From an uncultured Aquimarina sp. (GTDB lineage Bacteria > Bacteroidota > Bacteroidia > Flavobacteriales > Flavobacteriaceae), in contig CANLEM010000007.1 in the NCBI GenBank assembly GCA_947489685.1, positions 125,310 to 189,309 on the forward strand: DNA of 64,000 nt. Reading direction: 5' to 3'. Below the pieces are notes generated by a model. That model was given only the letters and a program-made list of their open reading frames with translations. It did not search any database and had not been told where the DNA came from. The position numbers were made by a program, and so were the translations under genes. Numbering within the stretch: position 1 is the stretch's first letter; each line of letters opens with the position of its first letter. Of this stretch, positions 37,551 to 44,155 are shown one piece after another.

Positions 37551-38435
37551 TTATATTTTAAGATCTTCAGATGTAAATCCATTATTAAACTTGACATTGG
37601 TTGAAATCTCTGATAATGAAGGCTCCGCAGCATATTCACCTTTCTCGTTAGGGATATAGGCATATCGGTGAGTAGGTACCTGTATACCATCAATTTCAGT
37701 ATATTTTACTTTCATTAATAATACAGTATCATTAATTCCCCAAGCGGGTAGCGAAAAGTAAAACTGATCGATTAGTTTTGTGTCTGGATTTACATATAAA
37801 ATATAAGCATCATTAGCTTCTTTACCTGTTTTTTCTGGATGATATGCGACAGTTATTTTATCATAAGCTTTTCCATTTACAGTTTCTTGACCAAGGTACT
37901 TATATGTTGTTCCGGGATCTCCAACTTTAAAATTCATCATAAACCAATAATAATTTACTTGCCTTAAGAAATCTGCACCTCCTAGAGTTTTTTCGTCGGT
38001 AATCTCCTTACCATCCATACTTACCGAGACTTTACCTTTTGCCCAACATTGTATGACAGGTTGGTTACCAGCGGGTAAGACATTTACTTGGTGATCTGTA
38101 TATTTTCCCCATGAATACTCTCCGTCAAAAATATACCGTTCGATAGATACATCTTTTTTTCCATCTGCTTGCTCATAGGTGTAGGTATATTCTACATCTT
38201 TAAGGTTCCATAGGTTGTCCCAACCTCCTGAAGCCTCTGCGATAGCTTTTATAATACTCTTAGGTTCATTAGTATCATAACTGATTTCTTTTTTTTCAGG
38301 ACTCTTATCAGGATTTGTTACTTCTTCTGTTTGCGTAGTGTCGACAGATTCTTTACTATCTTTTTTTTGATTACAGCCAGTGAATACTAATAAAACACTA
38401 AGTGCTGTTACATGAATAATTTGTGTAAATTTCAT
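37551..38435 (-). CDS. DUF6503-like lipoprotein
   Basis: A 294-residue lipoprotein with lipobox VFTGC (Cys20) and an acidic, charged linker (residues 21-55). From residue 60 comes a beta-rich domain with IAEASGGWDNLWNLKDVEYTY, IERYIFDGE, GGADFLRQVNYYWFMMNFK and LIDQFYFSLPAWG. These are features of the DUF6503 family found in flavobacterial lipoproteins. The function is unknown; a lipid or hydrophobic-ligand-binding fold is possible. It is convergent with the exporter operon. Confidence 0.8.
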   Translation of the reverse strand: MKFTQIIHVTALSVLLVFTGCNQKKDSKESVDTTQTEEVTNPDKSPEKKEISYDTNEPKSIIKAIAEASGGWDNLWNLKDVEYTYTYEQADGKKDVSIERYIFDGEYSWGKYTDHQVNVLPAGNQPVIQCWAKGKVSVSMDGKEITDEKTLGGADFLRQVNYYWFMMNFKVGDPGTTYKYLGQETVNGKAYDKITVAYHPEKTGKEANDAYILYVNPDTKLIDQFYFSLPAWGINDTVLLMKVKYTEIDGIQVPTHRYAYIPNEKGEYAAEPSLSEISTNVKFNNGFTSEDLKI

Positions 38436-38746
38436 ACTGATGGTGTTAGATAAGTTATATATTCTTTTGCTATTGCAAAATATTCAATTTGAGTTAGAAG
38501 CATTGTTAGAATAATTGTAAAATATAGACGAATAGTAGAAAATGAGTAATAGGTCGTATCTATTTCTGGGTTTTGGGTCCAAGTAAGAAAATGTACTATG
38601 AGATAAATAGGACTACGCTTGGGATTGAACTAGTATAGAAAATTAGTATGAAAAAATAGAGTAGCCAGAAAGATTCAGGAGGCAATATCCAAAAAAAGAA
38701 ACTCGGTAAACTTTGATAGATCTTAGAAGTTATACCCAAATAAAAT
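38436..38746. other. Intergenic region upstream of the DUF6503-like gene
   Basis: About 310 bp with no gene-like frame and no strong hairpin. It probably contains the promoter of the minus-strand lipoprotein gene. Confidence 0.5.
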
Positions 38747-38875
38747 ACCATGAGCTATCGCTCTGGTTCTTTTATTTCATTCCAAAACTTCAAACTACGT
38801 TTTATTTTATGGAAAAAATAAAAGAACCACGTCTTTTGGACGTGGTTTCTTGCTTGTAGTGACCTCAGCAGGATT
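38747..38875. repeat. Direct repeat, distal copy (terminator block plus tRNA-Arg 3' end)
   Basis: This segment is nearly the same as 39776-39903. Both contain a CGAGC/GCTC-type hairpin, a shared AT-rich middle, the ACCACGTC hairpin and the last 17 nt of the tRNA-Arg gene (one G to A change here, in 38859-38875). Only the right copy continues into a full tRNA. Together they bound the 38.9-39.8 kb island and resemble attL/attR sites of an element integrated at a tRNA 3' end. Confidence 0.8.
38825..38847. terminator. tRNA-type terminator hairpin, distal copy
   Basis: AACCACGTC / GACGTGGTT, the same hairpin that follows the intact tRNA-Arg gene at 39853-39875. Confidence 0.7.
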
Positions 38876-38950
38876 TAATAATATTTATAAACACCATAAA
38901 ATCAGTTGTTTATAAAAATATTGGTACATTATTGGTACAAATACAACGAT

Positions 38951-39241
38951 TTATCTACAAAATGTACGAACATTGTGTTCACAAACACAATCAAGATTTT
39001 TATTGCTACATAATTTATTACCCCCGCACCCCCGAAATATTAAATTTCCAATTCTATTAAATTGTGTATCAAATAACCATTTTGCCGTTATTAATTCGTG
39101 TTTCGGATTGGTAGTAATAGTATTTGCCAGTTCTTACAACGTAATATGATTTTCCCGTCCATTATTTGACATAGAATAATTTTCAAATAACTCATAAGAA
39201 TGAATACCAATTCTGCCTAAAACTTTTAATACTCTTTTCAT
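38951..39241 (-). pseudogene. Possible interrupted gene (one in-frame stop)
   Basis: On the minus strand a 97-codon frame runs from ATG at 39239-39241 to TAA at 38951-38953 with a single internal TAA at 39134-39136. The first part reads MKRVLKVLGRIGIHSYELF...NGRENHITL. After the stop the same frame continues ELANTITTNPKHELITAKWLFD... and ends Cys-rich (GCGGNKLCSNKNLDC). One base change (TAA to CAA) would restore it. I recognise no family. It may be an inactivated island gene, two unrelated short frames, or non-coding; confidence is low. Confidence 0.3.
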
Positions 39242-39355
39242 ACTACTATTAATTTGTGTGAATGTATACATTGCTACCACTAATTAGGTTTGCTATGTTC
39301 TATTCTTATTCTTATTAATTATTTTTAATTTATTATTAATCTTAAAAATTCAATC

Positions 39356-39517
39356 ATGTTAAAAAACATTTCAAATTTGGGTAAAACTCTTAGTAAAACT
39401 GAACAACAAACTATTTATGGAGGTGGTAGCTGTAAATATAAATGCAAGAATGGAGATCTATATATCCTCTCTTGTAATGTAGGTTATGATCCTTGCGCAG
39501 TATTAAGCATTTACTAA
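39356..39517 (+). CDS. Double-glycine-leader bacteriocin/RiPP-like precursor peptide
   Basis: A 53-residue gene inside the island. The leader (residues 1-24) reads LKNISNLGKTLSKTEQQTIY followed by GGG, the ISNLGKxLSKxEQQxIxGG pattern of Bacteroidota bacteriocin-like and ComC-type leaders cleaved after a double glycine. The core of about 29 residues holds four Cys (26, 30, 40, 47), enough for two disulfides or other crosslinks. A good hairpin terminator follows 17 bp after the stop. No modification enzyme, C39 peptidase transporter or immunity gene is adjacent. The nearest exporter operon is 2 kb to the left and lacks a C39 domain. Confidence 0.8.
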   Translation: MLKNISNLGKTLSKTEQQTIYGGGSCKYKCKNGDLYILSCNVGYDPCAVLSIY

Positions 39518-39533
39518 TTTTCCTAATGCTATT

Positions 39534-39565
39534 AGCTCTCGTTAAATCGAGAGCTTTGTTCTTTT
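39534..39565 (+). terminator. Terminator of the precursor peptide gene
   Basis: A perfect 8-bp stem (AGCTCTCG / CGAGAGCT) with a 6-nt loop is followed by TTGTTCTTTT. Confidence 0.85.
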
Positions 39566-39775
39566 AATTACTGTTGTTTTGTGGTAAGTATTGTTTGTAA
39601 CACGTGTTTAATAAAAATATCTCTTTAATTCATTTCCCACCCACAATCCAAATGGAACAGAAACACCATTTCTTATCATTCTATAAGCACTTGTATCTGA
39701 ACCGTTAATTTTAATTTTGTGACCTCGGCAGGATTATTTTATGATCCAGAGTAAACTCTCCTTTGCAAATAAGAA
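39566..39775. other. Island remnant with third copy of the tRNA 3' end
   Basis: This stretch contains a 17-nt copy of the tRNA-Arg 3' end at 39719-39735. On the minus strand a short open tail (about 39608-39733) reads through that copy into GSDTSAYRMIRNGV...VGNELKR and stops. It looks like the end of a truncated gene but matches nothing I recognise. Confidence 0.4.
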
Positions 39776-39903
39776 ACCACGAGCTATCGCTCTGGTTCTT
39801 TTATTTCATTCCACAACTTCAAACTACGTTTTACTTTTCTATAAAATAAAAGAACCACGTCTTTTGGACGTGGTTTCTTGCTTGTAGTGACCTCGGCAGG
39901 ATT
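39776..39903. repeat. Direct repeat, proximal copy (joined to intact tRNA-Arg)
   Basis: The counterpart of 38747-38875, differing by a few substitutions and one or more small indels in the AT-rich middle. It includes a plus-strand hairpin (ACCA, bulged C, GAGC, loop, GCTC, TGGT followed by TCTTTTATTT), the tRNA terminator, and the tRNA 3' end. Confidence 0.8.
39841..39875 (-). terminator. Terminator of tRNA-Arg
   Basis: On the minus strand AACCACGTC, a 5-nt loop, GACGTGGTT and then CTTTTATTTTAT lie 12 nt downstream of the tRNA. Confidence 0.8.
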
Positions 39904-39961
39904 CAAACCTGCAACCTCTTGAGCCGTAATCAAGTGCACTATTCAGTTATGCTACGAGGCC
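39888..39961 (-). tRNA. tRNA-Arg, anticodon ACG
   Basis: A 74-nt cloverleaf on the minus strand. Acceptor GGCCTCG pairs with CGAGGTC (one G-U); the discriminator is A and CCA is not encoded. D stem GCAT/GTGC, anticodon stem CTTGA/TCAAG with loop TTACGGC (anticodon ACG at 39925-39927, read as ICG after deamination), variable loop AGGTT and T stem GCAGG/CCTGC are all intact. Two normally invariant positions differ: G19 is A and C56 is U, a compensatory change that would keep the D-loop/T-loop tertiary pair. The 3' end serves as the shared core of the flanking repeats. Confidence 0.88.
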
Positions 39962-40244
39962 GTTTTGCGGGTGCAAATATAAATGTTTTTTATAATGATG
40001 GCAAAATTTATGTCGACTTTTTAATGACTAAAAAATACCGCTCCTTAAATTCTTTAAAAACAAATTTAAAGATCTTATGAAGTGATTATGTATAATATGC
40101 TAAGGATAAGTCTGTAAACTAGGGTTTTTAGTATTCTATAAGATTAGTTTTGTCAATATTTTTTGAATATCATATGGGTGTTAAATAGTAATAACTGTGA
40201 TGAACTTTTGAGTTTGTTTTTTATATTTTCATTATTTTCGGCGG

Positions 40245-40757
40245 ATGAATTTACAAGATTTTGTTAGAGATATTCCTGATTTTCCTAAAGAAGGAATTCT
40301 GTTTAAAGATATAACGCCGTTGTTGTCTAACCCCAAGGCCTTAATTAGATGTGCAGATGTTTTGGCGGGATATTGCCCGGCAGACATGCAGGTTGATAAA
40401 GTAATTGGTATTGAGGCAAGAGGTTTTATTATAGGAGGAATGATTGCAGAGCGTTTGGGAGCAGGTTTTATACCGGTGCGCAAAAAAGGAAAACTGCCAT
40501 ATGCTGTGAACGCGCAAAGTTATGGACTTGAATATGGAGAAGACACTTTAGAGATGCATGTAGATGCTATCATACCGGGAGAACATATTTTAATACATGA
40601 TGATGTACTGGCAACAGGTGGTACAGCCCAAGCGGTGTGCAAATTGGTTGAAGCGGCCGGTGCAGTAGTGGTGCAGTGTAATTTTATTATGGAACTTGAT
40701 TTTCTTAATGGAAGAGATAAACTAAACGCGCCTGTAGTTTCGGCATTGAAATATTAA
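40245..40757 (+). CDS. apt: Adenine phosphoribosyltransferase
   Basis: A 170-residue purine-salvage enzyme forming AMP from adenine and PRPP. The PRPP-binding signature is ILIHDDVLATGGTA, and IGIEARGFIIGG plus PVRKKGKLP are the other family hallmarks. The N-terminus begins MNLQDFVRDIPDFPKEGILFKDITP, spanning the typical hood region. It is transcribed alone, with a terminator 4 bp after the stop codon. Confidence 0.97.
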   Translation: MNLQDFVRDIPDFPKEGILFKDITPLLSNPKALIRCADVLAGYCPADMQVDKVIGIEARGFIIGGMIAERLGAGFIPVRKKGKLPYAVNAQSYGLEYGEDTLEMHVDAIIPGEHILIHDDVLATGGTAQAVCKLVEAAGAVVVQCNFIMELDFLNGRDKLNAPVVSALKY

Positions 40758-40760
40758 AAA

Positions 40761-40790
40761 AAAGGCCTTCGTAAGAAGACCTTTTTCAAC
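40761..40790 (+). terminator. Terminator after apt
   Basis: AAAGGCCTTC pairs with GAAGACCTTT (one internal mismatch) around a GTAA loop, with a T-run. Confidence 0.75.
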
Positions 40791-40812
40791 ACAATAAATA
40801 TAAGAATACTAC

Positions 40813-41631
40813 CTACTTTTTGGTAGTTGCGATTATAGCCCCGTCTTTGGCTTTTTCTCCATAAACACTGATAGCAGTTTCGGGTTTAAGAAAATCTACC
40901 TCTGCCAACTGATCTGATTTTGCCAAAGTATCTAATTTGTTAAAATCCGCTTCTTTTCCATCAATAATTATCAATTTCTCTATATCTGGATTATCCACAA
41001 AATTATATCGTTGACCTATATGACTTCGAAAAGAAGGAACCTGTTGCCCATTAAAGAAGAAATTTCCGTTTTCATCTTCTTTAAAGGTAAACGATTTCAA
41101 AATTTGGTCTTTAAATCTTTGGATATCCATGTTTCCTTTAAAAAATAAAGAATCCTTGTCTTCGTCAAAATCGAAATCAAAGGCAAAACTGTGTTTTTTC
41201 ATGATACTGTCCATATCTTTAAAACGATGAGGTAAGCTAGATTGACCGCTCCAAGCAGTAATGTCAAACATACCCGAATTGGTGATGTATAAGTTATCAT
41301 TCTTATACCCAAGTTCTATTTCCGAAATTGGGGTGTTTGATGATGACGAATATTGACTTTTAGTTCCTCCTTTTTTAAGAACAAGACTTAAACTTACAAT
41401 TTCATTTTGATCATTATAGGCAATTTTCTTAATAACAAGTTCGATCCCGTTTTCAGAAAAAAATGTCTTTAAATCATCAAGTTCCTGTTCGGTTGTATTT
41501 TTGTTAATAATTGCTGTAATTTCATCCGATTGGTTTTGATCATTCACAAAAGAACTATCTGAATAGGGTGTGAATGCAGTCAAGGAAAGTATACCTAGTA
41601 TACCAACTCCCAAAAAGATCCATTTTTTCAT
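40813..41631 (-). CDS. Secreted protein related to the BlaR1-like C-terminal region
   Basis: A 272-residue protein with an N-terminal signal/anchor (residues 1-20). Residues about 35-120 (NKNTTEQELDDLKTFF..., EIVSLSLVLK) align in layout with residues about 305-400 of the BlaR1-like protein at 42.0-43.6 kb. The end (KLIIIDGKEADF, ETAISVYGEKAKDGAIIATTKK split by a few residues) matches the plug-like motif IDGKxx...INVYKGEKAxxxYGxxAKNGVVxIxTK. It is probably a periplasmic or surface partner of the BlaIR pair that lost the peptidase. The function is unknown. Confidence 0.7.
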   Translation of the reverse strand: MKKWIFLGVGILGILSLTAFTPYSDSSFVNDQNQSDEITAIINKNTTEQELDDLKTFFSENGIELVIKKIAYNDQNEIVSLSLVLKKGGTKSQYSSSSNTPISEIELGYKNDNLYITNSGMFDITAWSGQSSLPHRFKDMDSIMKKHSFAFDFDFDEDKDSLFFKGNMDIQRFKDQILKSFTFKEDENGNFFFNGQQVPSFRSHIGQRYNFVDNPDIEKLIIIDGKEADFNKLDTLAKSDQLAEVDFLKPETAISVYGEKAKDGAIIATTKK

Positions 41632-41742
41632 AGTACATATTTTTGGTTTCTTATTGTATAGGATATTCTCCTTTAATTACGAAAATTTGGAATCAGTGTT
41701 GCAAATCGAATGTTTTTTTAAGAATAAATTTGGCAAAAGACC

Positions 41743-41895
41743 TTAGGATAATGCTCTTTTGGTTACATACAATCTCCACCCAAATATCAGCAGTTGTAGT
41801 TTTGAAGCCTTGCTAAGATCCAATCGTCTTTTGGTAAAACTGGGTAAGATGAGTTTATTAATTCTGGCCAGAATAGTAAATAACTGATTTTTCAT
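41743..41895 (-). CDS. Small conserved basic protein (50 residues)
   Basis: A 50-residue minus-strand gene too short for ordinary ORF cut-offs. It reads MKNQLFTILARINKLILPSF, then TKRRLDLSKASKLQLLIFGW, then RLYVTKRALS. I recognise this pattern (INKxxLPSFTKxxLDLxKASKLQLxxxGWRxYVT) from many Flavobacteriaceae, where it is often mislabelled SsrA-binding protein. It lacks any SmpB feature. It is basic and amphipathic, possibly membrane- or nucleic-acid-associated. It lies between the BlaR1-like gene and its paralogue on the same strand. Confidence 0.75.
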   Translation of the reverse strand: MKNQLFTILARINKLILPSFTKRRLDLSKASKLQLLIFGWRLYVTKRALS

Positions 41896-41908
41896 GCTGT
41901 AAAATTAC

Positions 41909-41939
41909 AAAAAACTCACCTATGGAAGATGAGTTTTTT
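41909..41939 (-). terminator. Terminator of the BlaIR operon
   Basis: On the minus strand AAAAAACTCATC, a short loop and GGTGAGTTTTTT form a stem with one wobble, about 80 bp after the BlaR1-like stop. Confidence 0.65.
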
Positions 41940-42020
41940 GATTGAAAAACTTTGTTATAAATTGCAGAGTAACTTAGCTCTAAATATTATTCAATTAAAT
42001 AGATGGATCGCAGTTAGTTG

Positions 42021-43622
42021 TTAATTATTTTTGGTAATAATTTCAACCACCCCATTTTTAGCTTCAGCACCATATTTTTTCTTAGCTTTTTCTCCTTTAT
42101 AGACATTTATTTCTTCAATGTCGTCAGAGTCTAAATTTTCGATTTCAGATTGCTTAACTTTCTTACCATCAATTATAAATAGAGGCTCTTTATCATTAGA
42201 GTTGTTTAAGAAGGCAAAGGTTTTTTTGTCTTTGGTGTGTATTTTAAAAGTGTCATCACTGTCATCACCACGAATCTCTTCTATGATAATATTACCATTT
42301 TTATCTTTTTTGGTTATTATTTTTGTTTTTCCTTTACTTACTATAGAAATATTATGTTCGCTGTCAGAGTCCTCATCTTTTTCATATTCTATTTCTACAA
42401 TGTTTTTCTTATTTTTTTTAGAAGTCCAAACATGTATCGAGTTATTTTCGGATTGCCCAATATTAATTTTTTGGGTTTTACTATTGTATGTAATAATTAT
42501 TGGGTTGATGGGTGCATCATTTTCTATAGCATAGTTTGCGTTGCTTTTTTCTGAAGAGATTTTCATTTCAATTCCCAAGATTTCATCATTTGTATTACGC
42601 TGTATGTTGGAGAATTTAATTTTAACGTCATATTCGTTTTCCAAAGTTTTTTTGATACTTTCAAGATCTTCTTTAGAAGATGTTTTGTCGATGATAAACT
42701 TTACTGTTTTGCTTTCTTTTGATACGTAATACGTATAAGCTTCATTTGTTTTTTTGGTTGGTTTTTCCTTTATAATAGTTTCGGTATTAAAGCTCCACAT
42801 AAAAATGGTTAAAAGAGGCAGTATAGCAAAGGTTTTTAATAAGTTTTGTCTGTTTGATTTCGTTTTGTTTAACATAAGTATTCGTTTTTTGATTAATGAT
42901 TGATAAAAATTGTTGACAAGCGCAACATTATTATTTGATGATACTTTAATGAGCGTAAGTTGATATTCTTTTTTACAGGATAAATTGTTAATTGCCTCTC
43001 GGTCTGCAATGAATTCTAGATTTTGTTCAAGGCTATTTTTATACCACCAAGCTAGCGGATTTGCCCATTGAAAAATAGTAAAGAGGTAACTTATAATAGT
43101 GTCCAGAGTATGGAGTTGAGTAGCATGTATTTTTTCATGAGCGATAATCATCTCTAGCTCTTCTTTGGTATGTAATGAAGGATTGTATACAATAGTGTTT
43201 AGAAAAGAAAATGGAGCAACATCTTCTCGTATTTCGATAAGTTTAAATTTTCCTTGCTTTTTTATGGTTTGATTGTGGGTAAGCTTGCGAAGTGATAGTA
43301 GTTGAACGATAAACCGAATCGCCATAACAAAAATTCCAGAGCTGTATAGCAAGAATCCAATAAACCACCAGTCTATAGGCTTTTTTTGAGTTGGTACAAA
43401 GGCGGTGACTTGTGCTATTGATGCGGTCGTTACGGTTGGTTCTGTATAGATAATAGATGTAAATTCTGCAAAGGGTAATAAAACAGAAGCGATTACTCCT
43501 GACAATAAGAAATGCCTATTAACCGAGAAAAAAGTGTCTTTACGCAGTAAAATGAAATATACAGCGTAAAATAAAGAAATAAGAAATCCAACTTTTAGGG
43601 TGTATATGATAAAACCTTCCAT
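42021..43622 (-). CDS. BlaR1-like M56 membrane peptidase with plug-like C-terminal domain
   Basis: A 533-residue protein. Four transmembrane segments lie at about residues 8-26, 35-55, 88-110 and 265-283. The cytoplasmic zinc site is HEKIH within MIIAHEKIHATQLHTLD, with the third ligand in EFIADREA. The C-terminal 240 residues are not a penicillin-binding sensor as in BlaR1/MecR1. They form a domain ending IDGKKVKQSEIEN...INVYKGEKAKKKYG...NGVVEIITK, like a TonB-receptor plug loop. It should cleave the BlaI-like repressor encoded 4 bp upstream in response to an envelope signal; that signal is unknown. Confidence 0.88.
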   Translation of the reverse strand: MEGFIIYTLKVGFLISLFYAVYFILLRKDTFFSVNRHFLLSGVIASVLLPFAEFTSIIYTEPTVTTASIAQVTAFVPTQKKPIDWWFIGFLLYSSGIFVMAIRFIVQLLSLRKLTHNQTIKKQGKFKLIEIREDVAPFSFLNTIVYNPSLHTKEELEMIIAHEKIHATQLHTLDTIISYLFTIFQWANPLAWWYKNSLEQNLEFIADREAINNLSCKKEYQLTLIKVSSNNNVALVNNFYQSLIKKRILMLNKTKSNRQNLLKTFAILPLLTIFMWSFNTETIIKEKPTKKTNEAYTYYVSKESKTVKFIIDKTSSKEDLESIKKTLENEYDVKIKFSNIQRNTNDEILGIEMKISSEKSNANYAIENDAPINPIIITYNSKTQKINIGQSENNSIHVWTSKKNKKNIVEIEYEKDEDSDSEHNISIVSKGKTKIITKKDKNGNIIIEEIRGDDSDDTFKIHTKDKKTFAFLNNSNDKEPLFIIDGKKVKQSEIENLDSDDIEEINVYKGEKAKKKYGAEAKNGVVEIITKNN

Positions 43623-43626
43623 AATG

Positions 43627-43983
43627 TTATTTTTTTTGTTCGATAACTTCTAAAATTTCTCTTAACTCTTCTGCAGTAATTTTTTCTTCTTTAGCAAAAA
43701 AGGAAACCATATTTTTATACGAGTCATTAAAATATTCTTTCATGGCTTTGCTCACAAAACGACTTCTATATGCCTCTTTGGTAATTACCGGATAATACTG
43801 ATGCGTTTTTCCAAATGCATAATGTTTGATGTACCCTTTTTCTTCTAGATTACGAATGATGGTGGATACGGTGTTGTAGTGTACTGTATTGTTTAACTCG
43901 GCTTGCACTTCTTTGGCAAAAGCTTTTTCTAGCTTCCAAAGTGCTTGCATGATTTCTTCTTCTTTATTTGTGAGTTTTTCCAT
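43627..43983 (-). CDS. BlaI/MecI/CopY-family repressor
   Basis: A 118-residue winged-helix repressor, starting at ATG 43981-43983 (MEKLTNKEEEIMQALWKLEK); an in-frame start 8 codons upstream is possible. The DNA-recognition region is YNTVSTIIRNLEEKGYIKH, the classical BlaI/MecI pattern, followed by a dimerisation helix region. It probably represses its own operon through the palindromes at 44025-44077. The BlaR1-like peptidase gene follows 4 bp downstream. Confidence 0.93.
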   Translation of the reverse strand: MEKLTNKEEEIMQALWKLEKAFAKEVQAELNNTVHYNTVSTIIRNLEEKGYIKHYAFGKTHQYYPVITKEAYRSRFVSKAMKEYFNDSYKNMVSFFAKEEKITAEELREILEVIEQKK

Positions 43984-44024
43984 AGGAGAAATATTAAGTG
44001 TTGTCAAATCTATAACTATAATTT

Positions 44025-44077
44025 TAGTTTTACAACTATTTTTTTAGTTATGTAACTATTTTTTTAGTTTTTAACGA
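44025..44077. promoter_or_regulatory. Tandem BlaI-like operator array
   Basis: TAGTT-TTAC-AACTA at 44025-44038 and TAGTT-ATGT-AACTA at 44045-44058 are perfect dyads. A weaker third (TAGTT-TTT-AACGA) occupies 44065-44077. The starts are exactly 20 bp apart, about two helical turns, upstream of the blaI-like gene. Confidence 0.65.
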
Positions 44078-44155
44078 AGAAATTGTACAAAAATATTTTG
44101 TTTGTAATGAGCTAACAAATACAGATTCTATATATTCGCAATCAAATAATAGACA

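Noticed and set aside
38859..38875. Second tRNA gene at the distal repeat
   Set aside because: Only the last 17 nt of the tRNA are present; the anticodon and D arms are missing.
41743..41895. SmpB (SsrA-binding protein)
   Set aside because: Fifty residues cannot form the SmpB barrel and no SmpB motif is present, although homologues often carry that label.
42118..42729. Overlapping plus-strand frames under the BlaR1-like gene
   Set aside because: They are Phe/Ser/Ile-rich complements of the Lys/Asp/Glu-rich C-terminal domain, with no promoter or domain.
42021..43983. Beta-lactam resistance locus
   Set aside because: The BlaI/BlaR1 resemblance is real, but there is no beta-lactamase or altered PBP nearby and the penicillin-sensor domain is absent.
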